23,090 nucleotides of DNA from an uncultured Fretibacterium sp. (GTDB lineage: Bacteria; Synergistota; Synergistia; Synergistales; Aminobacteriaceae), in contig CALBPU010000146.1 in assembly GCA_937899395.1 (NCBI GenBank), positions 1-23,090 of the forward strand, read 5' to 3'. The position numbers and the translations under genes are program-made. Under the pieces are notes generated by a model. That model saw only the letters and a program-made list of their open reading frames with translations. It did not search any database and was not told where the DNA came from. Shown in pieces: positions 16,413 to 23,090 of this stretch (within the stretch, counting starts at the first letter, position 1; every line of letters begins with the position of its first letter).

Positions 16413-17730
16413 TCCCGACACAATAGCAGCAATATCTACGGCATTAGGGCATTCTGGAATAGCAATCATCAGGATTTCAGGCCTTGATGCCGTTAATGTT
16501 GCATGCAGGATCGTCAAGCGTAAGGAGTTCCCAGAGCACGGGAGAATGTACCTCACGAGTTTGCTTGATGACGACGGAAAAGTCATAGATCGAGTCCTCG
16601 TCGTGAAGTTCTCCGCTCCACACTCCTACACCGGAGAAGACATCGTAGAGATTCACACTCACGGAGGGAGTCTCATCGCGCGGACATGTCTCGAGCTTGC
16701 CGTCAAGAATGGTGCTCGACTCGCAGAGCCGGGAGAGTTCACACGTCGTGCATTCATCAACGGCAGAATCGATCTCTCGCAGGCAGAAGGCGTGTTAGGA
16801 GTGATTCAGGCCAAGAGTCAGGAGGCACTCAGAGCAGCAGCTAGGACTCTCACCGGTGAACTATCACACCGCGCTCACAAGATTCACGATGAGATTCTCG
16901 CGCTCCAAAGCAGCATGGAGATTCAGCTCGATTTCCCTGAAGGCGAGACAGTCAGTGATGATATTGCTGCAGGACTTGGCCGAGTAATCTCTGAGCTTCA
17001 GGAACTCGTGAGTCAGTGCTCTGCAGGTATGCTCTTGCGGGAAGGACTCCGAGTCGTCATTGCCGGCCGCCCAAACGCAGGCAAATCATCACTCATGAAT
17101 GCCCTTCTCGGCAGGAATCGCGCAATAGTTACGGACATTCCAGGCACTACTCGGGACATCATCGAGGAAGGCCTAGTGATTCACGGCGTACCCGTGAGAC
17201 TCGTCGATACTGCGGGCTTACGGGAGACTCGGGACGTTATCGAGGCTGAAGGCGTGAAGTTAGCGTTGCAGGCTGTCAGTGAGGGCGATGTGTGCCTGTA
17301 CGTCATTGACGCGTCGAGTGGGCTTGAGCGTGAGGACAGAGAGTATTTGAGTCAGCTCGTCGATAGAAATGCTCTCGTCCTCCTCAACAAGTCGGATTTA
17401 GAGTGCAGAGTACGTGATGAAGATATACCGCTAAGAGTAATGAATGTCTCGGCCAAGACTGGACAGGGACTCGATGACGTGAAGAATGCCATGTATGAGC
17501 TTGCGTGCAGTGATGCGGCTCTCAGTGAGGGACTCAACGTGTCGGCTATGCAGCTTGAGGAGCTGAGAGGGAGTCTTCAGGCTGTGCGTGATGCCCGAGA
17601 CTCCCTTGATGAGGACGTTATTGCGGGACTCTTAGGTGTGGCGAGAGTCTCACTCCTGCGAGTCTTGGGAATCGATGCCGGAGACGAGCTGCTCGAGTCG
17701 ATGTTCAGCCGTTTCTGTGTCGGGAAGTGA
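16396..17730 (+). CDS. mnmE: tRNA uridine-5-carboxymethylaminomethyl modification GTPase MnmE
   Basis: GTPase that with MnmG modifies the wobble uridine (position 5) of certain tRNAs. The N-terminal tetrahydrofolate-binding domain begins SPDTIAAISTALGHSGIAIIRISG and includes YTGEDIVEIHTHGG. The G domain has GRPNAGKSSLMN, DIPGTTRD, DTAGLRET and NKSDL. The C-terminus ends in the family FC-x-GK motif (FCVGK) with the catalytic Cys. The likely start is GTG at 16396, giving 444 residues, because the conserved sequence begins just after it. The longer in-frame start at 16318 adds unrelated residues inside the upstream gene. It overlaps the CCA-transferase-like gene by 17 bases and, at its 3' end, the convergent fusion gene by 81 bases (17650-17730). 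Confidence 0.95.
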   Translation: MHKLASPDTIAAISTALGHSGIAIIRISGLDAVNVACRIVKRKEFPEHGRMYLTSLLDDDGKVIDRVLVVKFSAPHSYTGEDIVEIHTHGGSLIARTCLELAVKNGARLAEPGEFTRRAFINGRIDLSQAEGVLGVIQAKSQEALRAAARTLTGELSHRAHKIHDEILALQSSMEIQLDFPEGETVSDDIAAGLGRVISELQELVSQCSAGMLLREGLRVVIAGRPNAGKSSLMNALLGRNRAIVTDIPGTTRDIIEEGLVIHGVPVRLVDTAGLRETRDVIEAEGVKLALQAVSEGDVCLYVIDASSGLEREDREYLSQLVDRNALVLLNKSDLECRVRDEDIPLRVMNVSAKTGQGLDDVKNAMYELACSDAALSEGLNVSAMQLEELRGSLQAVRDARDSLDEDVIAGLLGVARVSLLRVLGIDAGDELLESMFSRFCVGK

Positions 17731-20307
17731 TTCACACATTGCACTAATCACCATGTCCACAGCCTGACCTCGCGTAAGCCTTCCGTGTTCAGGCAAAGTT
17801 ATCTTTCTTCCGCAGACTTCTTCAGCCCTCGCCAACATTCCTGATAATTCGCTGTCAGTTATCCTCTCGTTAATGCCAAACCTCCCCCTCACAGTGCCTT
17901 TCTTCTTGCCTGAATGCAATTGCCCGGCCTGCACATTAGGATACGTTCTCGGCTCGAGCAGTCTATAGAGTGATGCTATCTGTATGCTCCCGAAGTATTC
18001 ATGTCTCGCTGGAACATCGGCGTAATTAGCCAGAGACAATCTCACTCCTGCATCGAGTAATGCCCGCTGAACGTGAAGTGCGTGAATCTCTCTCGGTGCG
18101 ACTCCGCGAGTTATCGATAGTGCGGCGAGTGCTCCAGCAGCTTGGCCGGTCATCATGCATATTGGCTGAAGCCTGAGTGCTCCGGAAGACAGACGGGACA
18201 TAGATAGATTCTTCTCAGCAGCCAGGAAATTATCGACGCTCGCAGGGATCAGCACCCTCATAGGCACCTGGAACGGCCCTATAGGTGAGTCTCTCCAGAT
18301 GGACGCTTGGGACTCGCCTAATGATTCCTCTATGTCGTCGTCGTCGTCTGAGCCGTGAAGGTCTAGGTTGTAGCCTCCGATCGCTATTGCGTCTGGGAAC
18401 TCGTGATTGCGGTTGCCGTTATGGTAGCTGGTCGAGTTCTCGCGTATGGCCTTCGAGTTCAGGGTGTATTCGCCGAGTATGCGCCTAGACTCTCTCACGT
18501 AAGGGATTGGGGGCATGTGTCTAGCTATCTCTATCCACTCTTCTGGCAAGTCTTTAGCTGCGTCGGGAAGGTCTCCGTATTCGTTCTCGTCCACAGACCA
18601 GTTCTCGTGAAGCTCGTTCTGAAGGTAGTAGATGAAGTGCAGAGTTTTTATCAAGGCCTCTCGTTCGACGTACTCCCTAACGTCCGGACTCTCAATGTAG
18701 CTCACAGGGAGTCCCCATCTGTCCTCCCATCTGTATTGTCCTGGATAATCATTGCCCCAGTTCACGCCGGTCTTGGTGATGCGCTTCCAGTCGGATTTTG
18801 CGCCGGTGTAGCTCCCTCGCGAATACGAGTCGGGGACAGCACGATATGCGTTGTGTGTGGCCAAGTTCACGGGCATCTTGACGGGGTATTTGCCTGTGAA
18901 GTCGAAGCCGTTTCGTGAGACATAGCCCCTGTAGTTCTTGAGGGCTTTATCGTAGCCGGGAAGGGGAGTTTTGGGCTTGAGGTGTGAAGGTACTCCGCCG
19001 GGATATTTCCGGATTATTGCCGTCCACGTTATGTCCTGAATCATTGTGTCGTTTAGTGTGCCGGGAAGCACAGAATTTCCTGCTCTGTAGCTGACTCCTG
19101 CGAGAGGAATAATATCGCCGTATTCAGTTGCGTCAATGAGTATCTTGTAGCCGATGGTCTTAGTGCCCTCAAGAGTCCGGATGGTTACTCGCTCGGAATC
19201 TACGCTCATGATCTCGGAGTGATAGAGAATGTCGGAACTAGTCATCATGTCAGCGAGTATGTTATGTCCTACGGAAGGCTCGAAAGCTTTGCCGTAAGTC
19301 TTCCAGTAACACGTGGAGATAGATTTTCTCTGTCTGGCGTAGTAATCCCTCACTCTGTTCATGAACTCGTGGTATATGCCGCTCTCGATGTTGCTCATGT
19401 CGTCCATAGTGCTCACTCCTGCAGCAGTAGCCTGGCCTCCGAGCATGTTGCTAGGCTCAACGACCAGCACCCTCATACCCATTCTAGTGGCCTGAAGAGC
19501 TGCACCAGAGCCTCCCATACCTCCTCCGGCAACGATAACGTCATAGGACACGGCCAAGTCATCATAACGTTCACTGAATGCGTCATTAGGGGTAATGTCT
19601 GCGCTCAAGAAGGCGAGCAGCTTTTCGGGAGTGATAGATGTTCCCATGTAGATGCGCGGAATACGGAAGAGTTCAGGGATGTCTGCAGAGTCTCTCTCGT
19701 TGACGGCGAAAGCTAAATCGTAGCCTGATTCCTTAACGTCAGAGGCAATGTCTGCGTTGTAGTTGCCGTAAGGGTAGGCGAAGGCGTGAATCTCTCTGCC
19801 GGTAATTGCTGAGAGAGTCTCTCTGGAGCGAGTGAGTTCGAGGAGTCGATCGTCCCGAGAGAGAGTCGCTAAGTCGGGATGAGTCATAGAGTGTGAGCCG
19901 AACGAGAAGAGGGAGTCGGAGGCTATGTCGGCGAGTTCGGAGGAAGTGATGTGAGGGTAGCCTGTATCGAGTCGGCCGAGCATGTCAGAGATGATGAAGA
20001 TAGTAGCCTTCATGTTGCGTTTTCGGAGTTCTGGGACAGCATGAAGGTAGAGTCCTCTGTAGCCGTCGTCGAAGGTGATGATTACGGACTTGGCTGGGAG
20101 GTCTTGTGATGTCAGGAGGTCTTCAGGAGTCAGAGTGGTATAGCCGTTGCTGAGGAGCGAGTCGAGGTGTGCGCAGAAGTCTCGAGTGCTGACGTCGAAG
20201 CCGTTCACCGGGACAGCTTTAATGTCGTGATACATCAGAACATGCGGGAGAGCATAAGCCGGCCTCAGAGTCAGAGTCAGCAGGATTAGTAGTGCGAAAC
20301 GTTTCAT
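17650..20307 (-). CDS. Exported fusion: CE4 polysaccharide deacetylase + FAD-dependent oxidoreductase + SLH-like tail
   Basis: An 885-residue exported protein with three parts. A signal peptide (residues 1-19) is followed by a NodB/CE4 deacetylase domain (about 20-235) with TFDDG (78-82), HSMTH (139-143) and AYPYG, so the metal-binding Asp and two His are present. From about 254 comes an FAD-dependent oxidoreductase of the FAD_oxidored type: dinucleotide motif GGGMGG (261-266), Glu284, LGGQATAAG, and a distal region with AAEKNLSMSRL and GQAAGALAAL. The last 120 residues resemble a degenerate S-layer homology repeat (FGSIQIASLYRLL, GRLTRGQAVDMVISAM). The start at 20307 follows AAAGGAG; a longer start at 20346 would include that site. 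It may act on surface polysaccharide; the substrate is unknown. The 3' end overlaps mnmE. Confidence 0.85.
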   Translation of the reverse strand: MKRFALLILLTLTLRPAYALPHVLMYHDIKAVPVNGFDVSTRDFCAHLDSLLSNGYTTLTPEDLLTSQDLPAKSVIITFDDGYRGLYLHAVPELRKRNMKATIFIISDMLGRLDTGYPHITSSELADIASDSLFSFGSHSMTHPDLATLSRDDRLLELTRSRETLSAITGREIHAFAYPYGNYNADIASDVKESGYDLAFAVNERDSADIPELFRIPRIYMGTSITPEKLLAFLSADITPNDAFSERYDDLAVSYDVIVAGGGMGGSGAALQATRMGMRVLVVEPSNMLGGQATAAGVSTMDDMSNIESGIYHEFMNRVRDYYARQRKSISTCYWKTYGKAFEPSVGHNILADMMTSSDILYHSEIMSVDSERVTIRTLEGTKTIGYKILIDATEYGDIIPLAGVSYRAGNSVLPGTLNDTMIQDITWTAIIRKYPGGVPSHLKPKTPLPGYDKALKNYRGYVSRNGFDFTGKYPVKMPVNLATHNAYRAVPDSYSRGSYTGAKSDWKRITKTGVNWGNDYPGQYRWEDRWGLPVSYIESPDVREYVEREALIKTLHFIYYLQNELHENWSVDENEYGDLPDAAKDLPEEWIEIARHMPPIPYVRESRRILGEYTLNSKAIRENSTSYHNGNRNHEFPDAIAIGGYNLDLHGSDDDDDIEESLGESQASIWRDSPIGPFQVPMRVLIPASVDNFLAAEKNLSMSRLSSGALRLQPICMMTGQAAGALAALSITRGVAPREIHALHVQRALLDAGVRLSLANYADVPARHEYFGSIQIASLYRLLEPRTYPNVQAGQLHSGKKKGTVRGRFGINERITDSELSGMLARAEEVCGRKITLPEHGRLTRGQAVDMVISAMCESLPDTETAEHRLEQLVSGIDSQDSQE

Positions 20308-20337
20308 GTGTGATTCTCCTTTAGGGTTGATGGAGTG

Positions 20338-20343
20338 AGTATA
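20338..20343 (-). promoter_or_regulatory. Candidate -10 for the deacetylase-oxidoreductase gene
   Basis: On the minus strand TATACT lies about 30 bases before the ATG at 20307. No good -35 is seen at 16 to 18 bases, so support is moderate. Confidence 0.35.
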
Positions 20344-20363
20344 CATTAATTATTCTGTGCTTG

Positions 20364-20372
20364 TGCTACAAT
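20364..20372 (+). promoter_or_regulatory. Extended -10 promoter of ilvBN
   Basis: TGC directly before TACAAT makes an exact extended -10 (TGN-TACAAT). It lies inside the longer reading frame starting at 20357, which argues that translation starts later, at the TTG at 20408. I saw no leader-peptide attenuator or T-box in the short leader. Confidence 0.55.
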
Positions 20373-20407
20373 CTTACGAAAACTTTTTTACGGGGGGAAA
20401 TCCTTTC

Positions 20408-22147
20408 TTGAATAGTAATACCAGAAAACTTAATGGCTCAGAAATTCTCATGCAATGCCTCCTCGAACAAGGCGTTGACACAATATTCGGCTATCCCGGC
20501 GGCGCAATACTTAATGTCTATGACGCTCTCTACAATCACCCAGAAATCCGCCACATCCTCACTTCCCACGAACAGGGAGCTTCTCATGCAGCAGATGGTT
20601 ACGCTAGATCAACAGGCAAAGTCGGAGTATGTTTCGCTACGTCAGGACCAGGAGCTACTAATCTCACAACAGGTATAGCTACGGCTTACATGGACTCTTC
20701 ACCTGTAGTGTTCATCACCTGCAACGTCAATTCCGACCTCATAGGCCGAGACTCGTTCCAGGAAGTCGACATCAACGGAGTAGCTCTCCCCATCACCAAG
20801 TGCGGCTACATAGTCAGCGACGTAACTAACCTCGCAGACACTGTACGTGAAGCCTTCGTGATCGCTCGTTCAGGCAGACCCGGCCCAGTGCTCATAGATA
20901 TTCAGAAGAACGCTACTTCAGGTGAGTGTGATTATTCACCCATGACTCCTGAAGAGTTCGAGGCTCACCCTGACAGAAGAATCGCTCGCCTCAAGGCAAC
21001 TCATCACCCGTCAATAAGCTACCCAGAGATCGACATTAACGCTGTTGAAGAACTCGCCGACATGCTCGACAAAGCACAGAAGCCCTTACTCATCTGCGGA
21101 GGAGGAGTCGTGAGGTCTAACGCGTCCGAAGAGTTCCGTGAACTTGCTCACAGGCTGGATATTCCCGTAGCAATTACGGTTATGGGAGGAGGAGCTTTCG
21201 GAGGCTATGATGACCTCAAGACCGGCATGATAGGAATGCACGGCTCTCAAGCGTCGAATATGGCGTGTGATGCGTGTGATTTATTGGTAGCTGTGGGGTG
21301 CAGGTTCTCCGACAGAGTTACTCTTAATCCTGCAGGCTTCGCGAAGAATGCCAAGATTGCGCACATAGACATTGACCCTTCAGAGATAGACAAGAACATT
21401 AAGACTGATTTGCACATCATAGGCGACGCTAAGGCAGTGTTGAAGGTGTTGCTCTCGAAGCTCAAGAGAGACAGGCATAATGACGAGTGGAAGAAGTATG
21501 TGTTCTCGTTTAAGCGTGAGACGGAGTACGACGAGCCTAAAAACGGGAACTTGACACCTATGCAGATACTCTCAGCTGCGGCGGAGATACTTCCTCAGGA
21601 CACAATGGTAACTACAGACGTAGGACAGCACCAGATGTGGGCGATACAGCACTTCAGGTTTGATTACCCGAGACAGCTGACGACATCAGGAGGCTTTGGG
21701 ACGATGGGCTTTGGTTTGGGAGCAGCAATAGGCGTTCAGGCAGGCAACCCGGAGAAAACAGTACTTCATGTTACAGGAGACGGCAGCTTCAGGATGAACT
21801 GTAACGAGTTAGCGACGGAGGCCTACTATAAGTTCCCGATAATCACGTTACTCTTCAACAATCAGACTCTAGGGATGGTGAGGCAGTGGCAGCACCTAAT
21901 CTATCACGAGCATTACTCGCAGACGACGCTGGATCGAGGGCCTGACTTCGTGAAGTTAGCGGAGGCATACGGCATTCATGGACGCTGTGTGAGGGACGAG
22001 GTATCTTTACGGCAGACACTCACTGAGGCAGTGAACTCGCGCTTTGACGGCAAGGGCTGGGTAATAGACTGCAGGATAGACATTGACGAGATGGTGAGGC
22101 CTATGGTTGGCGGGAACAGCTTCATCACGAACTTCATGCTGTATTAG
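20408..22147 (+). CDS. ilvB: Acetolactate synthase, large (catalytic) subunit
   Basis: Thiamine-diphosphate enzyme that condenses pyruvate with pyruvate or 2-ketobutyrate, the first common step of valine, leucine and isoleucine synthesis. Its motifs are GYPGGAILNVYDAL near the N-terminus, the catalytic Glu in HEQGASHAADGYAR, SGPGATN, RPGPVLIDIQKN, the central domain with LICGGGVVRS, TTDVGQHQMWA, and the diphosphate-binding GDGSFRMNCNELAT through FNNQTLGMV. With the TTG at 20408 it has 579 residues, normal for the family. That start sits eight bases after a GGGGGGAAA run and after the promoter, whereas the GTG at 20357 precedes the promoter -10. ilvN follows after a 13-base gap. The gene diverges from the deacetylase fusion. 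Confidence 0.95.
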   Translation: MNSNTRKLNGSEILMQCLLEQGVDTIFGYPGGAILNVYDALYNHPEIRHILTSHEQGASHAADGYARSTGKVGVCFATSGPGATNLTTGIATAYMDSSPVVFITCNVNSDLIGRDSFQEVDINGVALPITKCGYIVSDVTNLADTVREAFVIARSGRPGPVLIDIQKNATSGECDYSPMTPEEFEAHPDRRIARLKATHHPSISYPEIDINAVEELADMLDKAQKPLLICGGGVVRSNASEEFRELAHRLDIPVAITVMGGGAFGGYDDLKTGMIGMHGSQASNMACDACDLLVAVGCRFSDRVTLNPAGFAKNAKIAHIDIDPSEIDKNIKTDLHIIGDAKAVLKVLLSKLKRDRHNDEWKKYVFSFKRETEYDEPKNGNLTPMQILSAAAEILPQDTMVTTDVGQHQMWAIQHFRFDYPRQLTTSGGFGTMGFGLGAAIGVQAGNPEKTVLHVTGDGSFRMNCNELATEAYYKFPIITLLFNNQTLGMVRQWQHLIYHEHYSQTTLDRGPDFVKLAEAYGIHGRCVRDEVSLRQTLTEAVNSRFDGKGWVIDCRIDIDEMVRPMVGGNSFITNFMLY

Positions 22148-22160
22148 CGAGGTGATTACC

Positions 22161-22676
22161 ATGCAGGCAAAAGAGGACAACAAGGACATGAAGCGTTACA
22201 CCATAGTTACGGCTATGGACAACGAGGCAGGAGTGCTCTCCCAGTTAGCGCACCTGTTTTCGAGGAAGGGCTATAACATAGAGACTATTGCGGCCGGCTG
22301 GACAGTAGACCAGAATGTTACGAGGTTCACGATAGAGATATATTCAGACGAAGCTAGAGTACAGTTATTATGCAGTCAGCTGCGTAAACTTGTGCCTATA
22401 CATTACGTGAAGATACTCGACGACCCGGTGATGCGCATACGTCGTGAATTGATGTTAGTGCGAGTGAAGGCAGAGGACAAGGCTGCCCGTAACGAGATCA
22501 TCCAAATCTGCAACATATTCCGGGGCTCAGTAGTGGACATAACGCCGGATAGTATAACGCTTTCGGTAACGGGAGATGACCAGAAGACGGGAGCGTTCGA
22601 GGAGTTACTGAAGGAGTTTGGTATTCTGGACTTGGCCAGGACGGGAATAGTAGCTATTGAGCGCGGAGAAATGTAG
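22161..22676 (+). CDS. ilvN: Acetolactate synthase, small (regulatory) subunit
   Basis: Regulatory subunit that binds IlvB, raises its activity and confers valine feedback inhibition. It has an N-terminal ACT domain (RYTIVTAMDNEAGVLSQLAHLFSRK and YNIETIAAG) and a second ACT-like C-terminal half (LVRVKAEDKAARNEIIQI, FRGSVVDI, EFGILDLARTGIVAIERG). I chose the ATG at 22161 (171 residues) because GAGGTGA lies eight bases upstream and the conserved part starts soon after. An earlier in-frame ATG at 22107 would overlap the end of ilvB. It is co-transcribed with ilvB, with a hairpin terminator 16 bases past the stop. Confidence 0.95.
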   Translation: MQAKEDNKDMKRYTIVTAMDNEAGVLSQLAHLFSRKGYNIETIAAGWTVDQNVTRFTIEIYSDEARVQLLCSQLRKLVPIHYVKILDDPVMRIRRELMLVRVKAEDKAARNEIIQICNIFRGSVVDITPDSITLSVTGDDQKTGAFEELLKEFGILDLARTGIVAIERGEM

Positions 22677-22692
22677 CCGTGAAGTAGATTAT

Positions 22693-22720
22693 GCCCCTGA
22701 AGCGATTCGGGGGCTTATTT
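22693..22720 (+). terminator. Terminator after ilvN
   Basis: GCCCCTGAA (22693-22701) and TTCGGGGGC (22706-22714) form a nine-base-pair stem with one G-U pair and a GCGA loop, followed by TTATTT. It lies between ilvN and a convergent hydrolase remnant. Confidence 0.8.
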
Positions 22721-22724
22721 GTCA

Positions 22725-22970
22725 TCACATGTACTGTTCCAGGAAATTGCACCACTTCATCATTCCTGCGACGTTCAAGTGAAGGCCGTCATCAGTGCAC
22801 TCATCATCCATCTCGCCATCAACAGCAAAGACAGAATACGTGTCCACGAACACACACTCCATCTCACGAGCCAGCCTCAACAGTTCAGCATTCATTCTAG
22901 GATCTATCACTCCTTTATGACGAGCTAGTCTGCCGATGAGCTTTGAGACGAGTTTACGCATAGCCTTCAT
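22725..22970 (-). pseudogene. C-terminal remnant of an SGNH/GDSL hydrolase
   Basis: An 81-residue frame ending in the last conserved block of SGNH-family esterases: FVDTYSVFA, then CTDDGLHLNVAGMMKW, where D-x-x-H would supply the catalytic Asp and His. Full-length relatives have about 120 more residues with the GDS nucleophile block, and these are absent. The same frame is closed by a TAG about 60 bases upstream of the ATG at 22970. GAGGAAGG precedes that ATG, so it might still be translated. The gene is therefore 5'-truncated or broken by a frameshift. It converges on ilvN, and the window ends before more context is available. Confidence 0.55.
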
Positions 22971-23086
22971 GATTTGACCTTCCTCAATAAGAATCTCTTC
23001 ACCCTTCCCGCAAAATGCCTAAGCTCCAGCGGAATATCGCGCAATCTGTTCCTGAAGAGCCACATTCTTTCCTGTGAGGGACTCAT
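22967..23086 (-). CDS. Small basic ORF coupled to the SGNH remnant (possible fragment)
   Basis: A 39-residue frame starting MSPSQERMWLFRN and rich in Arg and Lys. Its TGA overlaps the ATG at 22970 as ATGA. It lies at the window edge and could be the end of a longer frame, since no stop is visible before the border. I do not recognise it. It could be a separated upstream piece of the broken hydrolase gene or chance coding. Confidence 0.3.
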   Translation of the reverse strand: MSPSQERMWLFRNRLRDIPLELRHFAGRVKRFLLRKVKS

Positions 23087-23090
23087 TAGC

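Noticed and set aside
18285..19716. Plus-strand frames opposite the deacetylase-oxidoreductase gene
   Set aside because: The minus strand carries clear conserved motifs over the whole stretch; the opposite frames have none.
20357..20407. GTG at 20357 as the ilvB start
   Set aside because: It lies upstream of the extended -10 element and has no ribosome binding site; the TTG at 20408 gives normal family length.
22691..22928. Plus-strand frames of about 69 codons after ilvN
   Set aside because: They start in the terminator and run opposite the SGNH motif; no ribosome binding site or protein features.

Overview
The window looks like a metagenomic contig that joins three stretches of different composition. 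Bases 1 to about 690 are extremely A+T-rich and eukaryote-like: a tandem CCCCAAT heptamer in telomere orientation, then a Rab-type small GTPase with no bacterial ribosome binding site. Bases of about 750 to 14,900 are A+T-rich bacterial DNA. Bases of about 15,000 to 23,090 are clearly richer in G+C (19 of 60 G+C in the line at 9901, about 32 of 60 in the line at 21061, counted by eye) and are also bacterial. The gene content (a DUF5693-type protein next to csaB, a CCA-transferase-like gene overlapping mnmE, an SLH-like domain on an exported enzyme) suggests a Synergistota-like diderm, perhaps from a gut or rumen where ciliates also live. This is inference; no marker gene here settles the taxonomy.

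Layout. A strong sigma70-type promoter at 849-877 drives a giant exported leucine-rich-repeat / Ig-like surface protein (928-6980, +). It is out of frame at an eight-G tract near its N-terminus and ends at a good terminator. Reading leftward from 12,807 to 7,143 is a tight five-gene run: tmcAL, a DUF5693-type membrane protein, csaB, a divergent RelA/SpoT-domain protein and plsY. Two of its junctions are ATGA overlaps, and one has a hairpin over the ribosome binding site. Upstream is an exported alpha/beta hydrolase with a one-base frameshift at the catalytic His, divergent from a LysR regulator.

After tRNA-Cys at 14,901 composition and codon choice change. A catalytically degenerate CCA-transferase-family gene overlaps mnmE. 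mnmE converges on, and overlaps by 81 bases, a large exported fusion of a CE4 polysaccharide deacetylase, an FAD-dependent oxidoreductase and an SLH-like tail. That gene diverges from ilvBN (acetolactate synthase). The window ends in a remnant of an SGNH/GDSL hydrolase.

The genes serve envelope biogenesis (csaB, plsY, DUF5693, deacetylase fusion, surface LRR protein), tRNA modification (tmcAL, mnmE) and branched-chain amino acid synthesis (ilvBN). The most notable items are the eukaryote/bacterium junction, two nucleotidyltransferase-fold proteins lacking their catalytic signatures, the three-part fusion and the possible phase-variable G tract.
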